Shown piece after piece: positions 46,318-57,656 of a DNA stretch of 64,000 nt. The notes beneath the pieces are model-generated. The model was not told where the DNA came from, made no database searches, and saw nothing but the letters and a program-made list of their open reading frames with translations. Position 1 is the stretch's first letter. Every line of letters starts with the position of its first letter. This DNA is from Antitrichia curtipendula (Eukaryota > Streptophyta > Bryopsida > Hypnales > Leucodontaceae): NCBI GenBank assembly GCA_951230915.1, contig OX579637.1, forward strand, positions 12,028,001 through 12,092,000, given 5' to 3'. Both the position numbers and the translations under genes were made by a program.

Positions 46318-48454
46318 CTAAACAGGCTTTACATAGGATTATATAAGGTTTTCCAAATTTTCTTCACTGTAATTTACAAAGTATAGTATTGTGCAAATAT
46401 TGGCAGATTGGTACAATTACCAAGTCATATGTTTTTCCAATTTTTCATTATATAATGAGTATGAAATACATATGCATTTTTGTTCTGATTTTTTGCACTT
46501 GTGATCTTTGCAATTTATCATTTATAGATGTTTTAATTTGGTCTTGAATTAAAGTATCCCCTAAATTCCCGAGGCCATACTCTTCATAAAAAACATTCAA
46601 AACTACCACTTCTGCTGCATTCACCCAAGAAAATCATTTTTTTTTTGGAATCTAACCAAAGAATTGTATTCTTAACTTGTCTAAGATGTAGTGAAAATTT
46701 CATCAAATTTGACCATATGGATTAGAAGATATTAGCATTCAAAGTTTGACAAAAAACTTGTTTTTCAAGAAGATGCTTAGATTACCCAAAAAACAAGATT
46801 GTTCATAACTTTCTCATCTCTAGTCCAAATAGAATGAATCACTTGTAGAAAAAAAAATGATTTTTGAGGAAAATATTAAAAAATCCAACTTTATGTGATT
46901 TAGAGGGGGCTGCCCCTTGAGTTTCTTTTTGGAACTACGTAGTTCTCCTCCCCTAAATGTAAAAAGATTAACAATCTACAACAATCTTCTAATGGATCCC
47001 ATTTCTTTTTTTCACTTAGTGCATCCATTTATTTTCCACAGGTTTGAAGTTGGGAGACAAGCTTATGGGTCCTTTGAGACCAAAAAAACAACAGAGAGTG
47101 GAAAAAGAGCTTCTAATGGTTTCATTTCTTTTTTCCACTAGATGCATCCATTCTTTTTCTAAAGTTTTGAAATTGGGAGACAAGCTTATGGGTCCTTTGA
47201 GACAATAAAAAATTGAGCCACTTGGTGTCAACATTGACCTTGGCAATTGCTATAGAGGAGAAAGTACAATGTAAGTTCTTCTAAGCTAAGGAACTAGAAT
47301 TTGGCATTGGAACTCCGTGGAATTGGAAGTATGTAAGCCTGGGATTTGTGTTGTTTATTGTCTCAAACATGGGGGGAGGGGGAAATGAGTCTTATAAATT
47401 TAATGTCAACCTTCCTTTTTAGTAGGAGGAAGAATCGCATGTCTAATTGCTAAGGTGAAGGCTTGAAGAAGGGAAGGAAGAGTGGGTCTTCTAGACTGTT
47501 GTCTACCTAAATCTGCGCCCAAGCATCCATGCTCCTAATTACGTCCACACACCTAAGTTTAGGCCTAGACCAAGAAGAACTTGAAAAGAAGGCTTTGGCC
47601 TTTTGGAAAAAAAAACAGAAGTCCACTAAGTGTGCGCGCCTAAGTCCATTCCTATCCTAGTGTCCGCGCCCTAGCATCACCACCTATCAAATCTAGGAAG
47701 CAACCTTTATCTTATCCCCCCCAAAGTGGAGTTTTTTTCTTAAGAAAAATTTACCTTGGAAATAATGTAAAATTTGTAGTAGAGCGAGTGGACTATATAA
47801 TTTTTGAAGTGTGATTTTTCCTTCATCATTTTTTAATTACAAAATTCCTAATAATAATCCAAACTTATCAAAAGTGAATCCATTTGAATGTGTAAAGTGT
47901 GTTCTTGGCAATTCCAATTTTTAACTTCTAAAGGATTGTTTGTCTCGTTGAAGGATAATTTGGGTCTGGGTATGTTCCTATTGTTTGAGTTTTTAGTGAA
48001 TTCTTTTGAGTTTTTTTGGAGTTGTGTAGTTTTGCAAGAGCTTCGTGGATATATAATTTTTGTTTCAATCGGATGCCAAATGAAAAATTTATCGCACAAT
48101 AAGCATTAAATAAAGATTGGCAGGGAGCCCCCTAAAAATCACAAAAGTCAGAATATTTTTTTGAGATTTTTTGGGGGAAATTAGAAAAACTGGAAAAATT
48201 GCATGTAGATACCATCACATTCCAAGCAAGCAAGCAACTTTTTTGTACATATAAAATTGCATTCGTGCATTTGGCACTTCAGCCTCAAATTCTCTCCCAT
48301 CAAAATAGTAAAATACAATGTTCACACATGAGTACATGAGCAATTCATGAGTCATGGACATTCTTAGGATCTCTCATACGTACAATGATATAGAGATATA
48401 CAATGTTCGGTTGTCCCCACGCATATCTCACTAAATTCCTAATTGCAACATTGG
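46318..48454. other. AT-rich intergenic region
   Basis: No coding region supported apart from repeats described separately. GTCCGCGCC-like words occur near 47510-47690 (TGCGCCC, GTCCACAC, GTGCGCGCC, GTCCGCGCCC), as upstream of RING-family copies, but no such copy follows on the plus strand before element B. Confidence 0.45.
46993..47212. repeat. tandem duplication, ~120-bp unit
   Basis: Two copies share GCATCCATT, then GAA-TTGGGAGACAAGCTTATGG and GTCCTTTGAGAC, at about 47025-47079 and 47142-47203. Confidence 0.65.
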
Positions 48455-49085
48455 TGGATTGTGACAATCTTGGAAACAAGATTGAGTTTGTTAGTATAGA
48501 TTTAGGAGCCAGAGAGACACATTTACTATATTTTTTTTGGCTTCTAGGAGCTAGAAGGGTATAAAAACTCTACAACTATAGAATAGAAAATAAGGTAGTA
48601 TCTAAGTTAGTTAAAATGGTTAAGCAGAAATAGTTATTCTAACCCATATAACCGGATACCGGAACTGGAAAGGAAAATCAAGAAAGCCAACAACATTCCA
48701 CCCGTACCGAATACGGAATCGGAAGTCAAAACCGTTCTAACGGACCCTATCTGAAATCCAATAGAAAAAAGAAACAGTTAGGATACTCGCATGATAACCG
48801 CAACGGTCAGTCCAATGGCCATGGAACCGGAAACTGAGAGAAGGGAATTGGGGGTCAATTTCTCTTCCTGTTCCATTGTGCATCTGGAAGACTTATGAGA
48901 GCTGAGAGATCGTGGTTAGTGGAGAGTTCTAAGGGTGAAGATTGTGTGCTGTTATAAGTTTCCGATTGAGAAGTTTTTATCTTAAGAGTGGAAGAAGGTT
49001 GCCGAACAAAAATACTGATGTGCGGATAGGACAAGTGACACTAAGTATTGAAGATTTGAATTCTGCTTTAGGAGAGTGTGTAGTG

Positions 49086-50845
49086 ATGGTGAAAGTTGAG
49101 GCAGAAGAGGAGATGGTGCCGATTGCCCTCCAGACTGTTGTTCCGGGTATACCAAAAGATAAAAGTGAGAAGGAGCTGCTAACGGATCCATCTACCAAAT
49201 GGAAAGCCACATTGAGGGCCCAGTCAGACGATTGGACAGCGGAGCAGTGGGCGCTCGTCTACGGATTCCCACCGAAAGGCAAAGGATGGGCTTCCCGGAC
49301 AGATAAATTTTGTAGTGGTAAGTTTTCGAATCCGGTTAACCCCAAAGATGGGTATGCAGTGAGTGACTGTGCAGACATGAGGCATCGGAGAGTTTTAGAA
49401 TTCTTAGTACCCATCCTCAACCTGGAGAGACCCACCCGGATCACCATCACGTTAGCCAATACGCTCTTTGGAGCTCTTTCCGGTGAGAGGAAGGTTCATT
49501 GGGGGAAAGTAGTTAGGGACTTAGTCCTGTAGACGGTCGCAACAGCAGGAAAAACTAAACCATCCTCACTCAGTCCTTTCCTTTTTCACTTATATCAATC
49601 CTTAGATCTTCTAAGAGAGAACGAGAGGTCGGTGTACAAGTCGGCACAAGTCATGCTACAGTATGAGATTAGTCCCGGATCGGAAACTGAGGGGAAAAAG
49701 AAAGTGTCTGAAGCAGAATCTTCGGAACTGGAAGAGGAAAGAGGAACTCAAGGGAAGGGTAAGTCCTAAGCCGAGAGTAGTGGGAAGAAAGATCCCATCT
49801 GGGAAACTGACTGAAAAAGTGATCCAATAGATAGGATCATTGACGAGTTGAGAGTAGTCAAGGAAAGATTTTCCGGTGAAAGAGAGTCTAACCGGAAGAT
49901 AGGAGAGTTACTGGAAAAGACCAACCCAGCTGACATATACAAGGAAGTTGAGGGTCTAGTCCAGAATAAGGGAGCAAAGAAACTGGAAGGGAGAGTTGAG
50001 GAGCTCACTAGTCAAGTAAAAGATCTTCAAGCCAAACTTAGGCAGAAGATGGAAGAGTCGAGACTCAATGTGGCCAGTCATGAGGCGCTCACTTGGATCC
50101 GGAATTACATCGGTAATCCGAATGATGTGTTGAACAAATCAAAGTTGTTCGATTCGGGTGTTTTGAAGGAAGGAACGCAGATGGGGCCTAAGATTGTGTC
50201 AGTAGTGGTTGATTTTGGGGAAAAAGATGGAGAACAACTTGCTCGAGATGCGGGCAGTAGCCGAGCAACTCCAACTGCACCCGGAAATCGGAAAGGGATC
50301 CGGTCAAGGGAAAGAAGCGATCCCTTCCAAACTTCCACCGAAGTTTTCTTCACCTCAATCCTCGGGTCGGAAGGGCAAGAAAGCAATGAAGACTCCACAA
50401 CCTTCCAAGATCGCAAGTCAAGTGGACTTGGGAACAGGAAAAGGGTCGACGCCTGGTTCACAGACCCGAAGTCACTCAAGGACGGGAGAAGAAGAAACCG
50501 GAACTCCAGTAAGCAAAGTATCCGGTCCATTGTCCAAGGAAGCAAGTGCGCGAAAAGGGCAGAAGGGAGCTCATAAGCAAGAGCGAGATGTCACCCCGGA
50601 AGGAAATGAAGAGGAAGAGTCACCCAGCACTTCAGAGGAGGAAGGTAGCTCTTCCAGATCCAACGAAGGGGAGTCTAGAGATTCAGAACCGGAACCGGAA
50701 CCGAAGTCTCCACCGCGCGGTAAAGGTAAACTCCGTCTAAACCTTCTACTAGGCGTGGCGCTAAGGCATCATGAAGCAGGAAGTAGCTCGCTCGCAGAGG
50801 TGGAGCATCCCATGTGGACACTTCGAGGAAACGACAAAAGAAAGG
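49086..50845 (+). pseudogene. gag-like/unknown protein of element B
   Basis: Starts at ATG 49086 (MVKVEAEEEM). The conserved N-terminal block (49215-49720) contains GKFSNPVNPKDGYAVSDC, LEFLVPIL, RITITLANTLFGALSGERKV, VVRDLV and SPFLFHLYQSLDLLREN. A charged linker and a coiled coil with ERESNRKIGELLEKTNPADI follow, then a Ser/Glu/Lys-rich tail with EPEPEPKSPPRGKGK. Stops: TAG 49530-49532 (Lys in C and D), TAA near 49767, TGA near 49815; a 1-nt shift in the A5 run at 50221-50225 and another shift near the C-terminus. A block of about 30 residues present in D near the N-terminus is absent. I do not recognise a named domain; the layout (globular N-terminal domain, coiled coil, basic tail, no introns) is gag-like. 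Confidence 0.6.
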
Positions 50846-51033
50846 ATAGACTTAGATCCTACTTTAGAATCATAGTAGGTAGGCGGAGAAAAACGAAAGT
50901 TTTTCACTTAGGAAGTAGTTTTAGAAGTACTTCTAGGAAGATGAATCTGGACAACCGGATCTACAAAATCTAGATCTTAGATCCCTTTTGGCGGACTGTG
51001 CCGCTTTTTGTAGAGTCAAATTAGTTTTGGATT

Positions 51034-51120
51034 GGAGAATGCCATGTGTCATTCCCTGGTCAGTAGTTGCTTCCTTGAGGGCCTTTTAGGGTTCCTTCAA
51101 GGTTTTAGCTATTTAGGGGC
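51034..51120 (+). promoter_or_regulatory. promoter-like module of element B
   Basis: GCCATGTGTCATTCC (51040-51054), TTTTAGGGTTCC (51083-51094) and GCTATTTAGGGGC (51108-51120) in the same order and spacing as in copies C and D. Confidence 0.5.
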
Positions 51121-52142
51121 GGAAATTAGTTTGATGCCCCGATTATTCTTATGATACATTTCAGCATTTGTGCAATTTAAAAAACTAGATTTCCACATCC
51201 TAAGTGTTGGTCTGAAAAGTCATGACTCTAGGTTGATATGCCGGTAGTGCTTGAAACACTATTTTGTGCGGGTAGCTAGTCTTGCATGTGTTGGAGTGAA
51301 GAAGGAGTTCCCTTGGATTTCTACCTAGATCCGGTTCTCAGAGTTTGGATGAGAAAAACCTTGCATATTCAGAATTAAGTTCTACTGTTGATGTTTCTTG
51401 GAGTCTCTTTGAGTAGAATAGCCATTTTTAGACTGTGTGTGTTCTTGAGTGTTAAGAACAGATGCTAGTTAACGTCTGAAGAGGTTCTATTGTTTCCGGG
51501 AGAAAAGAACGGGAAGATGGAAGAGCTCTTCTAATTAGCAAGGTATCTAAATCCGGTTATTCGAACTAATCTGATTGAATCTGTTGTTGTAGTGTTGGAG
51601 AACGGTAGGGTTTTTTTGAGTGACCTACTGATTTGGATTCATTTCCGGATTAGTTGTGAGGAAAAACTTACGTTCTAATTTGTGAGTCTTTTGCTTGTTT
51701 TTCTTTCAGTGAAACTTCCTTCACTTAAAATAATGAGAAGTGTAGGATCTTATGCATCCTTCCTTAAACCCAATTAGTGGATCCTTCTAATATAGAGGTT
51801 AAACTTCATGTTTCATTAAATATAATCATAGCCGGAACCGAAAGAGGTACAGGTTCAAGACACTCCTTTTGAGAGTTCTAGGTAGGAACAAATGAGTAAC
51901 AATGATGTGAGTTAAGATGGGAAGTCCTTAGATTTGGGAAGTAAGGCTCTCCGGTTCCTCTTGTAATTGTTTGAGGACTAGCATAAGAGAAATAGGGTAT
52001 ACTTGTCTAATCCTGATCCGGTTACTTAAGGTACTACAAACTAAATCCCTGCGGAACGATACTTGAGTCATCTTAATGGTAGTTTTAACTTGTGAAAACA
52101 ACTAATAGGAAGATAAATATTTTTTTGTGCTACGACATGGAT

Positions 52143-53055
52143 TAATCCAAGGAGGTCATGGTTCATCAGCATGGTAGTGGGCGCTTTGAAGGTCTTCAAT
52201 CTTCTTTTTGTATACTTCCTCCTTCATAGATAAATCTATTGTCATGTCTTCTTTCTGCATGTTCAACTAATTTTATTCTATTGACAGAGATGACTTCAAT
52301 CCGCAGGCCTTCAAGCATTTTGCATACAAAAGCGTTGTCGTTACTGCACAATTACACTTCCTCGTCCACTAAATAAAAACTCCCAGCTCTCATTATGGAA
52401 AACTTTTACATACTTCATTCTTCGAGATGTCCTTGCACATCTTGGTCCCACTTATTAAGAATTGCAAGGTGTAGGGCAAAATCTACAAGCGCATTAGAAG
52501 ACGTTCTAACTAAGTTGCTAAGAATTTTTGTTTCCTACATGCCCTTGTCTTTTACTATGGACTCCAAATAACAACCAAATGCAATGCCTCTGAGACTTCT
52601 ACGTCTTTCATACTTCTTCTCTTTCGTGCATCTTAACTTGAAGTCGACATCAGAGTCTTTGAACCATTGCATACACGTTTTTTTGCTTTAGATAGACTCT
52701 CTCAATTTTTAAACTTTTGTTCTTGTGGAATGTCAATGCTTGCTAAAGCTTTCACAATCTATGTTTCATTTGTCTTTATTGTATGCCAATCTATTGTATA
52801 AAGGAGATTCTGCTCCGCATACACCATATGCAAGATGGCAAGGCTGCATTCGTTTCTACCTACGTATGGGGTGTCATATACACGTTGATATACTTGGATG
52901 CATCTTTCACAAAACTCTAGGTCCTTGCAAGTGTAAAGGTTGGCTACCCCATTCTTGCAGTGTTTTTTGTGTTCACTGTGTGGATAAAATATATCTATAT
53001 GGCACCATTCAATGTAACTGCCACACGTTATGTATAGTTCAGAAATGCGGTTCAT
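52143..53055 (-). pseudogene. RING-family copy, N-terminal block, truncated at element B
   Basis: On the minus strand, 53055-52759 carries EWCHIDIFYPHSEHKKHCKN, FCERCIQVYQ, RNECSLAIL, VYAEQNLL and IDWHTIK, collinear with the 12.4-kb copy. The next ~600 bases hold degraded sequence also shared with that copy (ISGTKMC-like, VYKKKIEDLQ). The match runs to within a few bases of the target duplication of element B at 52138-52142, and nothing like a coiled coil or RING is evident on the far side near 48.4 kb. Element C begins 130 bp beyond its 5' end. Confidence 0.6.
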
Positions 53056-53798
53056 TTTCCTAACTAGGAAGCAAGGATATCTAGATCAAGTAGAATATGC
53101 AAGCGTTTCTTGTATGCCTTCAAATTGCGAGCCCTCTCCTTATCATGAGGTGTCATAGTACAAGAAGCACCAATTGTTCCTTCTTGTGGGAACCTAGAGA
53201 CAAGATTTTAGTTACTTCAAATAGAATTAGAAGTAAGAAATCCATTCTTAGTAAGAAAATTTGATTCTGTAGGTATGAAGTAGAAAATTATTAGGATTAT
53301 AGAATAACAAAACGTAGGATATCTTAGTAGGATAAAATGGTTAAGGAGGAAAACTAAATTTTCCGTCCTAATCGGAAACCGAAATGAAGGATAGTTGTCC
53401 ACAAGCATTTTTATGACTTTTGGCGATATCGGAAACGAAATCGAAACCAAACTGGAAACTGACAGACGCCGTCGGGAGCAAGAAAGGAACGTTGAACGGA
53501 TAGAAAATCCATTGGAAACGCGTAAAGGTCAACCCAACAGCTACGAAACCAAAACCAAGGGAACTGGATGGAGGCCTTCTCTTACGTTCTTCAATTGCTG
53601 TCTGGATTGTCTTGCTTTCGAGGTGTTTTTCTGTTGTATTTTGGCGTTAGCAAAGGGATTTTGAGAGTTCTGGATTCCGGTTCTTAGAATGCGGATAGGA
53701 GGTAGGCAGTCTTCTGGGCAAGTATCCTTGAATTTCTACACATCTTTTCTATGCTAAAGAGAGTGACCAGTGAGGGTTTGTCTTTGAGTTCACCGAGA

Positions 53799-55687
53799 AT
53801 GATGGGGAAGACCAAAGTTATGGAAGATCCGCATCCGATTAATCTTTGGTCAATGATCCCTACCCAATCAAAAAACAAGAAGGAGAAAGTGCTCTTGGAG
53901 GAGGATCTGCGCCAAATCGACTGACAAGGGTTTTTGCAACGGCCATAGAACCTAAGGGACAAGGGATGGTGCGGGAGCTCATGGCGAATCAGTCAAACAA
54001 GTGCAAGCGGACTGTGAGGGCCCAACCATCCAATTAGACATCCGAGTTGTGGAGGAAGGTGTACAATTTTGCCAAGGAGTGCAAAGGATGGGATTCACAT
54101 ATAGACAAGTACGTGAATGGTAAATTCTCCAATTTTGTAAATCCTAAGGATGGATATGCAGTCACGGACTATGAAAACCTATAGTTTAGGAGAATATTAG
54201 AATTTTTGGTCCCGATTCCTAAATCCAAAACGACCTACCCGGATCACGGTCACGTTGGCTAACACAATTTTTGGGGCACTATTTGGGAATAGGAAAGTAA
54301 ATTGAGGGATAGTAATCCGGAATGTAGTGACAAAGATGTATTCCTTTGCCAGAAGATCTAAACCTTTCGGCCTCAGTCCTTTTTTCTTTCATCTCTATCA
54401 GACCCTAGATTTGTTGAGAGATAAGGAGAGGTTAATGTATATGGCTTCTGTAGTTATGCTTCAATATAGTATCAGTCCGGAACCAGCATCTATAGAAGAG
54501 GAATCAAGAGGGGAGTCTTCGGATCCGAAAAGAGGGAGAGTGACTTCTTGAGCATAGGGAAAGGGTCTTGCTGAAAGGAATAAGAGGAAAGACCCTATTT
54601 GGGTATCTGAGTAGAAAGATGATCCCCTTGGTAAGGTTGTAGAGGAACTGAAGGGAATGAGGGAGCACATTTCTAGTGAAAGGGGGATAAATTGGAAAGT
54701 ATGTAAGCTAATGGGCAGCATTAGCTCATCAAACCTAAACCCTAAACCTCTATGAGAGAATGGAGAATCTTCTCTAAGACAAGAATGTGAGGATGTTAGA
54801 GGGCCAGGTAGATGATTTGTCTGGTTAGGTGAAAGCTCTCTATGCTAAGTTAGAGAAGAGGTTTGAGGAGGTAAATAGAGAGAGGAGTCTTTCATCTGAG
54901 TCTACAGAAACCCTTTGGCGGATCCAAAACTTCATCAAAAATTTGGGTGATGTGGTAAACAAGGCCAAATTGTTTGACGCCGGAATCCTCAGCGAGAGGT
55001 CACAATTAGGTCCCAAGGTTGTATCTGTGTTGATTGACTATGGAGAGAAGATAGAGCGGACTTTGGATAAGATGAGGGTTATCATGACGGATGCTGGTTA
55101 GAAACTAGAACCGGAAGCGGAGAAAAGAACTAGGTGGGTAAACGAAGAATCCTCTACTAGAGGGACCCCATCAATTTCCCCTCCTGCCTTTATGGGGCAG
55201 AAAGACAAGGGCGTAGTGGAAGAGAAAGAACCCCACAGGCTATACAACCAAGTATCCGGATTCACTCTAGAACTGGTTAAGGGTCTACGTTTGGATCCTA
55301 GACTAGAAGCCAGATCCAAATAGTGGAAACAGACCTGGAGACATCACAGAGCAAGGTTTCTAGTCTCTCATTGAAAGTAGCGAGTGCGGTGAAGCAGAAG
55401 ACAACTCCAAAACAAGCACGTGAGCCGACTTCACCTATCGAGATTGAATCAAAGGAAGACAAGTCTCTAGAGATTACAGAGAAGGATGATAGCATGACTG
55501 AATCAAAAGGGAAAACGAAACCCGAGTCTGCCTCTCCTCCGTGTAAAAAGGGAAAGGAAAGAATCAAACTCCAAGCAAAGGCAAGGCAACACATGTCACC
55601 AAGGCCTCAGCTAGTAGGATACAGCTAGCTAAGAGGGGGACAACCAAGCACGTGGAGGCGACTCCAAAGCAATTAAAGAAGACTTAA
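53799..55687 (+). pseudogene. gag-like/unknown protein of element C
   Basis: Starts at ATG 53799 (MMGKTKVMEDPHP) and ends at TAA 55685-55687 (QLKKT). The conserved block is recognisable: LWRKVYNFA, DKYVNGKFSNFVNPKDGYAV, ILEFLVPI and FFFHLYQTLDLLRDKERL; the coiled coil (54830-55100) has LWRIQNFIKNLGDVVNKAKL; the tail has PESASPPCKKGK and KASASRIQLAKRG. Breaks include TGA after DLRQID, TAG 54035-54037 (where B has TGG), a stop near 54182, a TAG in the linker where D has CAG, stops near 54790-54830, a TAG or TGA after the coiled coil and a 1-nt shift near 55560. This is the most decayed of the three long copies. Confidence 0.6.
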
Positions 55688-55880
55688 TTGTAGTTATTTT
55701 AGGAGCAAAAGTAAGTAGGCGGATGAAAACTAAATTTTTTTGAACTAGGAAGTTACTTGCTAGTTAGTTTTGGTTGTGATGAACCTAGACTTCCCGGATC
55801 CGTATTTTTCAGATCTGAGATCCATTTTTTGTAAAATTGGCCGTGTGGTACGAAGTCAACAAGTTTTGGACTAGGAAATG

Positions 55881-55955
55881 CCACGTGTCATTCTCTGGTC
55901 TTTAGTTTACTCCTTTGGGACTTTTAGGGTTTCTTGGAGGCTGGTTATTTAGGGG
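55881..55955 (+). promoter_or_regulatory. promoter-like module of element C
   Basis: A perfect G-box CCACGTGTCA (55881-55890), a telo-box-like TTTTAGGGTTT (55922-55932) and TTATTTAGGGG (55945-55955). In an LTR model this would be the end of U3 with transcription starting downstream. Confidence 0.5.
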
Positions 55956-56873
55956 CTGAAGTTAGATTGATGCCCCGAGGTGTTTTCTTACTTTTATTTT
56001 CCTTCATTTTGCAAATTGGTTTACAGATTTCCATTTCGTGGTGCTGGGTTGATTACTTGGGGTTGTGTTTGTATGTTGGCAATGCTTGGACCATTGCTTT
56101 ATGCGGATAGTTGGGTTTGTAGAACTAGGAAAGAGGAGTAGCCTCCAGATTTTGTCTGGATCCGGTTCCGGAAATTGAACTGAGTTAGTTGGAAAATTGT
56201 GTGTACTAAATAGAAAAGTTTTTCTTTTGTTTGTTACAAAGAAATTTCTGTATGTGATAGCCGCTCTAAAGTTGGGTACAATCCGTAAAAATATGGATGT
56301 ATGCTAATTGACGTATTGATGAGATTCTACTACAACCAAAAGGGCTGATAAGTAAGCGTAAGGGTTGTCTAGTTATCCGGTTGCCAGTCTCTTGCAAAGG
56401 GATTCAAGTTGGATAGGTCTGTTGTAGTGAAGTTAGGATACTAGGGGTTTCTTGTGTAACCTGCAAGTATGGATTGATCTTCGGATTAGTTGTGAGGAAG
56501 TAACTACATCCTATTTTTTTGTCTTTTATTATTGTCTTTGAGTGGAACTTTAGTCACTTTAAATCTTAGAAGGGTAGGATTCAACGCATCTTTTCTCAAT
56601 TCCAATAGCGGACCCTTCTGATATAGAGGCTAAACTTTTGAATTGGTCACTTAGTTACTGGATCTAGAAGAGGTACAGTGTTGGGACATTCCTTCCGGTT
56701 CCGTATCCTATGTATGTGTGAGTTTAGGTTGATTTCTGCATCTCGTTCTGATTATCTTCTTATGAATTACAAACTAAATCACTTGGGAACGATACACAAG
56801 TCATTTGAATGGTGTTTAAATCACTTTTAACACCTACAGGGAGATTTGTGCTTCTTTGTGCTACAACACTTGT

Positions 56874-57656
56874 ATAGTTTCTTTAGAAGAAGACATATAA
56901 TAATTATGACAAACATTTACGCAAGTTAGTGGTGAATATAAATCTTAGGTTCAAAAGATTGTGATTACATTTAATTGCAAATAAGGGCCAAAGCACCTAA
57001 ATGGATGTGGCATGCGAGGCCAAATGTCGTAGGCCTACTGAGGTCTAAATCCCAACTTACAGCTTTGTGTGAATTCCAAGATTTTGGGGCTGACTAGGAG
57101 GCAAAGAAAGTAGGTGCCCTGTTTGCGCGCCTACTTAAAGGACATGGAGTGCCTTTGGTCTTTGCTTGGACAAGTGCTTTTGCGAGTACATCCCCGCCTA
57201 GACAAGGTTTTGGGCTCGGACGTCCACGCTTAGATAGGGAGGTCAAGAATGGACCTATCACTATCCGGACACGAACTTCTACAATTACGTCCCGCCCATA
57301 CCTTCAATGTAACAACCTATTCTTCCAACATTTGCGTCCAAACACTGAGTCCTCACATGTACGCCAAAAGTTTTTGCCACTATAAGAGCTAAGTATAGAA
57401 GCATAAGACAAAGGAAGGAGGATTTATGTTTTCCACCCGTGCTTCTTTTATAGGAATTCATTTTGGGCTCTTAAGTTGATTGAGATAGTGGAAGAAAACT
57501 TCCCTTGTTTTTCTGCTAAGGTGATGTCAAAATCAGTTCGCTAACAATTGTTACTAGCACTTATTTATTTAAAAGATCAAAAGCCGAAAACCCTCAAGAC
57601 CACCAATAAGAAAAGATTTTTGTAGTCACCCATAGCCCTGATGGCAACCTCACAAA
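56874..57656. other. intergenic region before the 57.7-kb RING-family copy
   Basis: No coding region recognised. GTCCACGC, GTCCCGCCC and GCGTCCAAAC words at 57210-57335 weakly resemble the GTCCGCGCCC clusters upstream of other RING-family copies. Confidence 0.4.

Larger units (their letters stand above)
48460..52137 (+). mobile_element. TG...CA element, copy B (3,678 bp) with exact 5-bp target duplication
   Basis: Starts TGTGACAATCTTGG and ends TTTGTGCTACGACA. The 5-bp flanks are identical: TGGAT at 48455-48459 and at 52138-52142. A 626-bp leader with a TATA-like GGGTATAAAAACTC near 48556 precedes the ORF, and a ~1.29-kb tail with a promoter-like module follows. No internal terminal repeats, reverse transcriptase, integrase or zinc knuckle are seen. 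TG/CA ends with a 5-bp duplication are typical of LTR-retroelement integration, so a solo LTR carrying an ORF is the simplest reading. The right end lies directly against a RING-family fragment. Confidence 0.75.
53185..56868 (+). mobile_element. TG...CA element, copy C (3,684 bp)
   Basis: Starts TGTGGGAACCTAGAGACAAG and ends TTTGTGCTACAACA. Flanks CTTCT (53180-53184) and CTTGT (56869-56873) match in 4 of 5 bases. The leader is 614 bp. Layout is identical to B: leader, ORF, promoter-like module, ~1.18-kb tail. It has its own target duplication, so B and C are separate insertions rather than the two LTRs of one element. Confidence 0.7.

Noticed and set aside
48460..56868. B and C as the two LTRs of a single retrotransposon
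   Set aside because: Each has its own target duplication (TGGAT versus CTTCT/CTTGT), they are strongly diverged, and the 1-kb interval holds a minus-strand RING-family fragment rather than a pol region.
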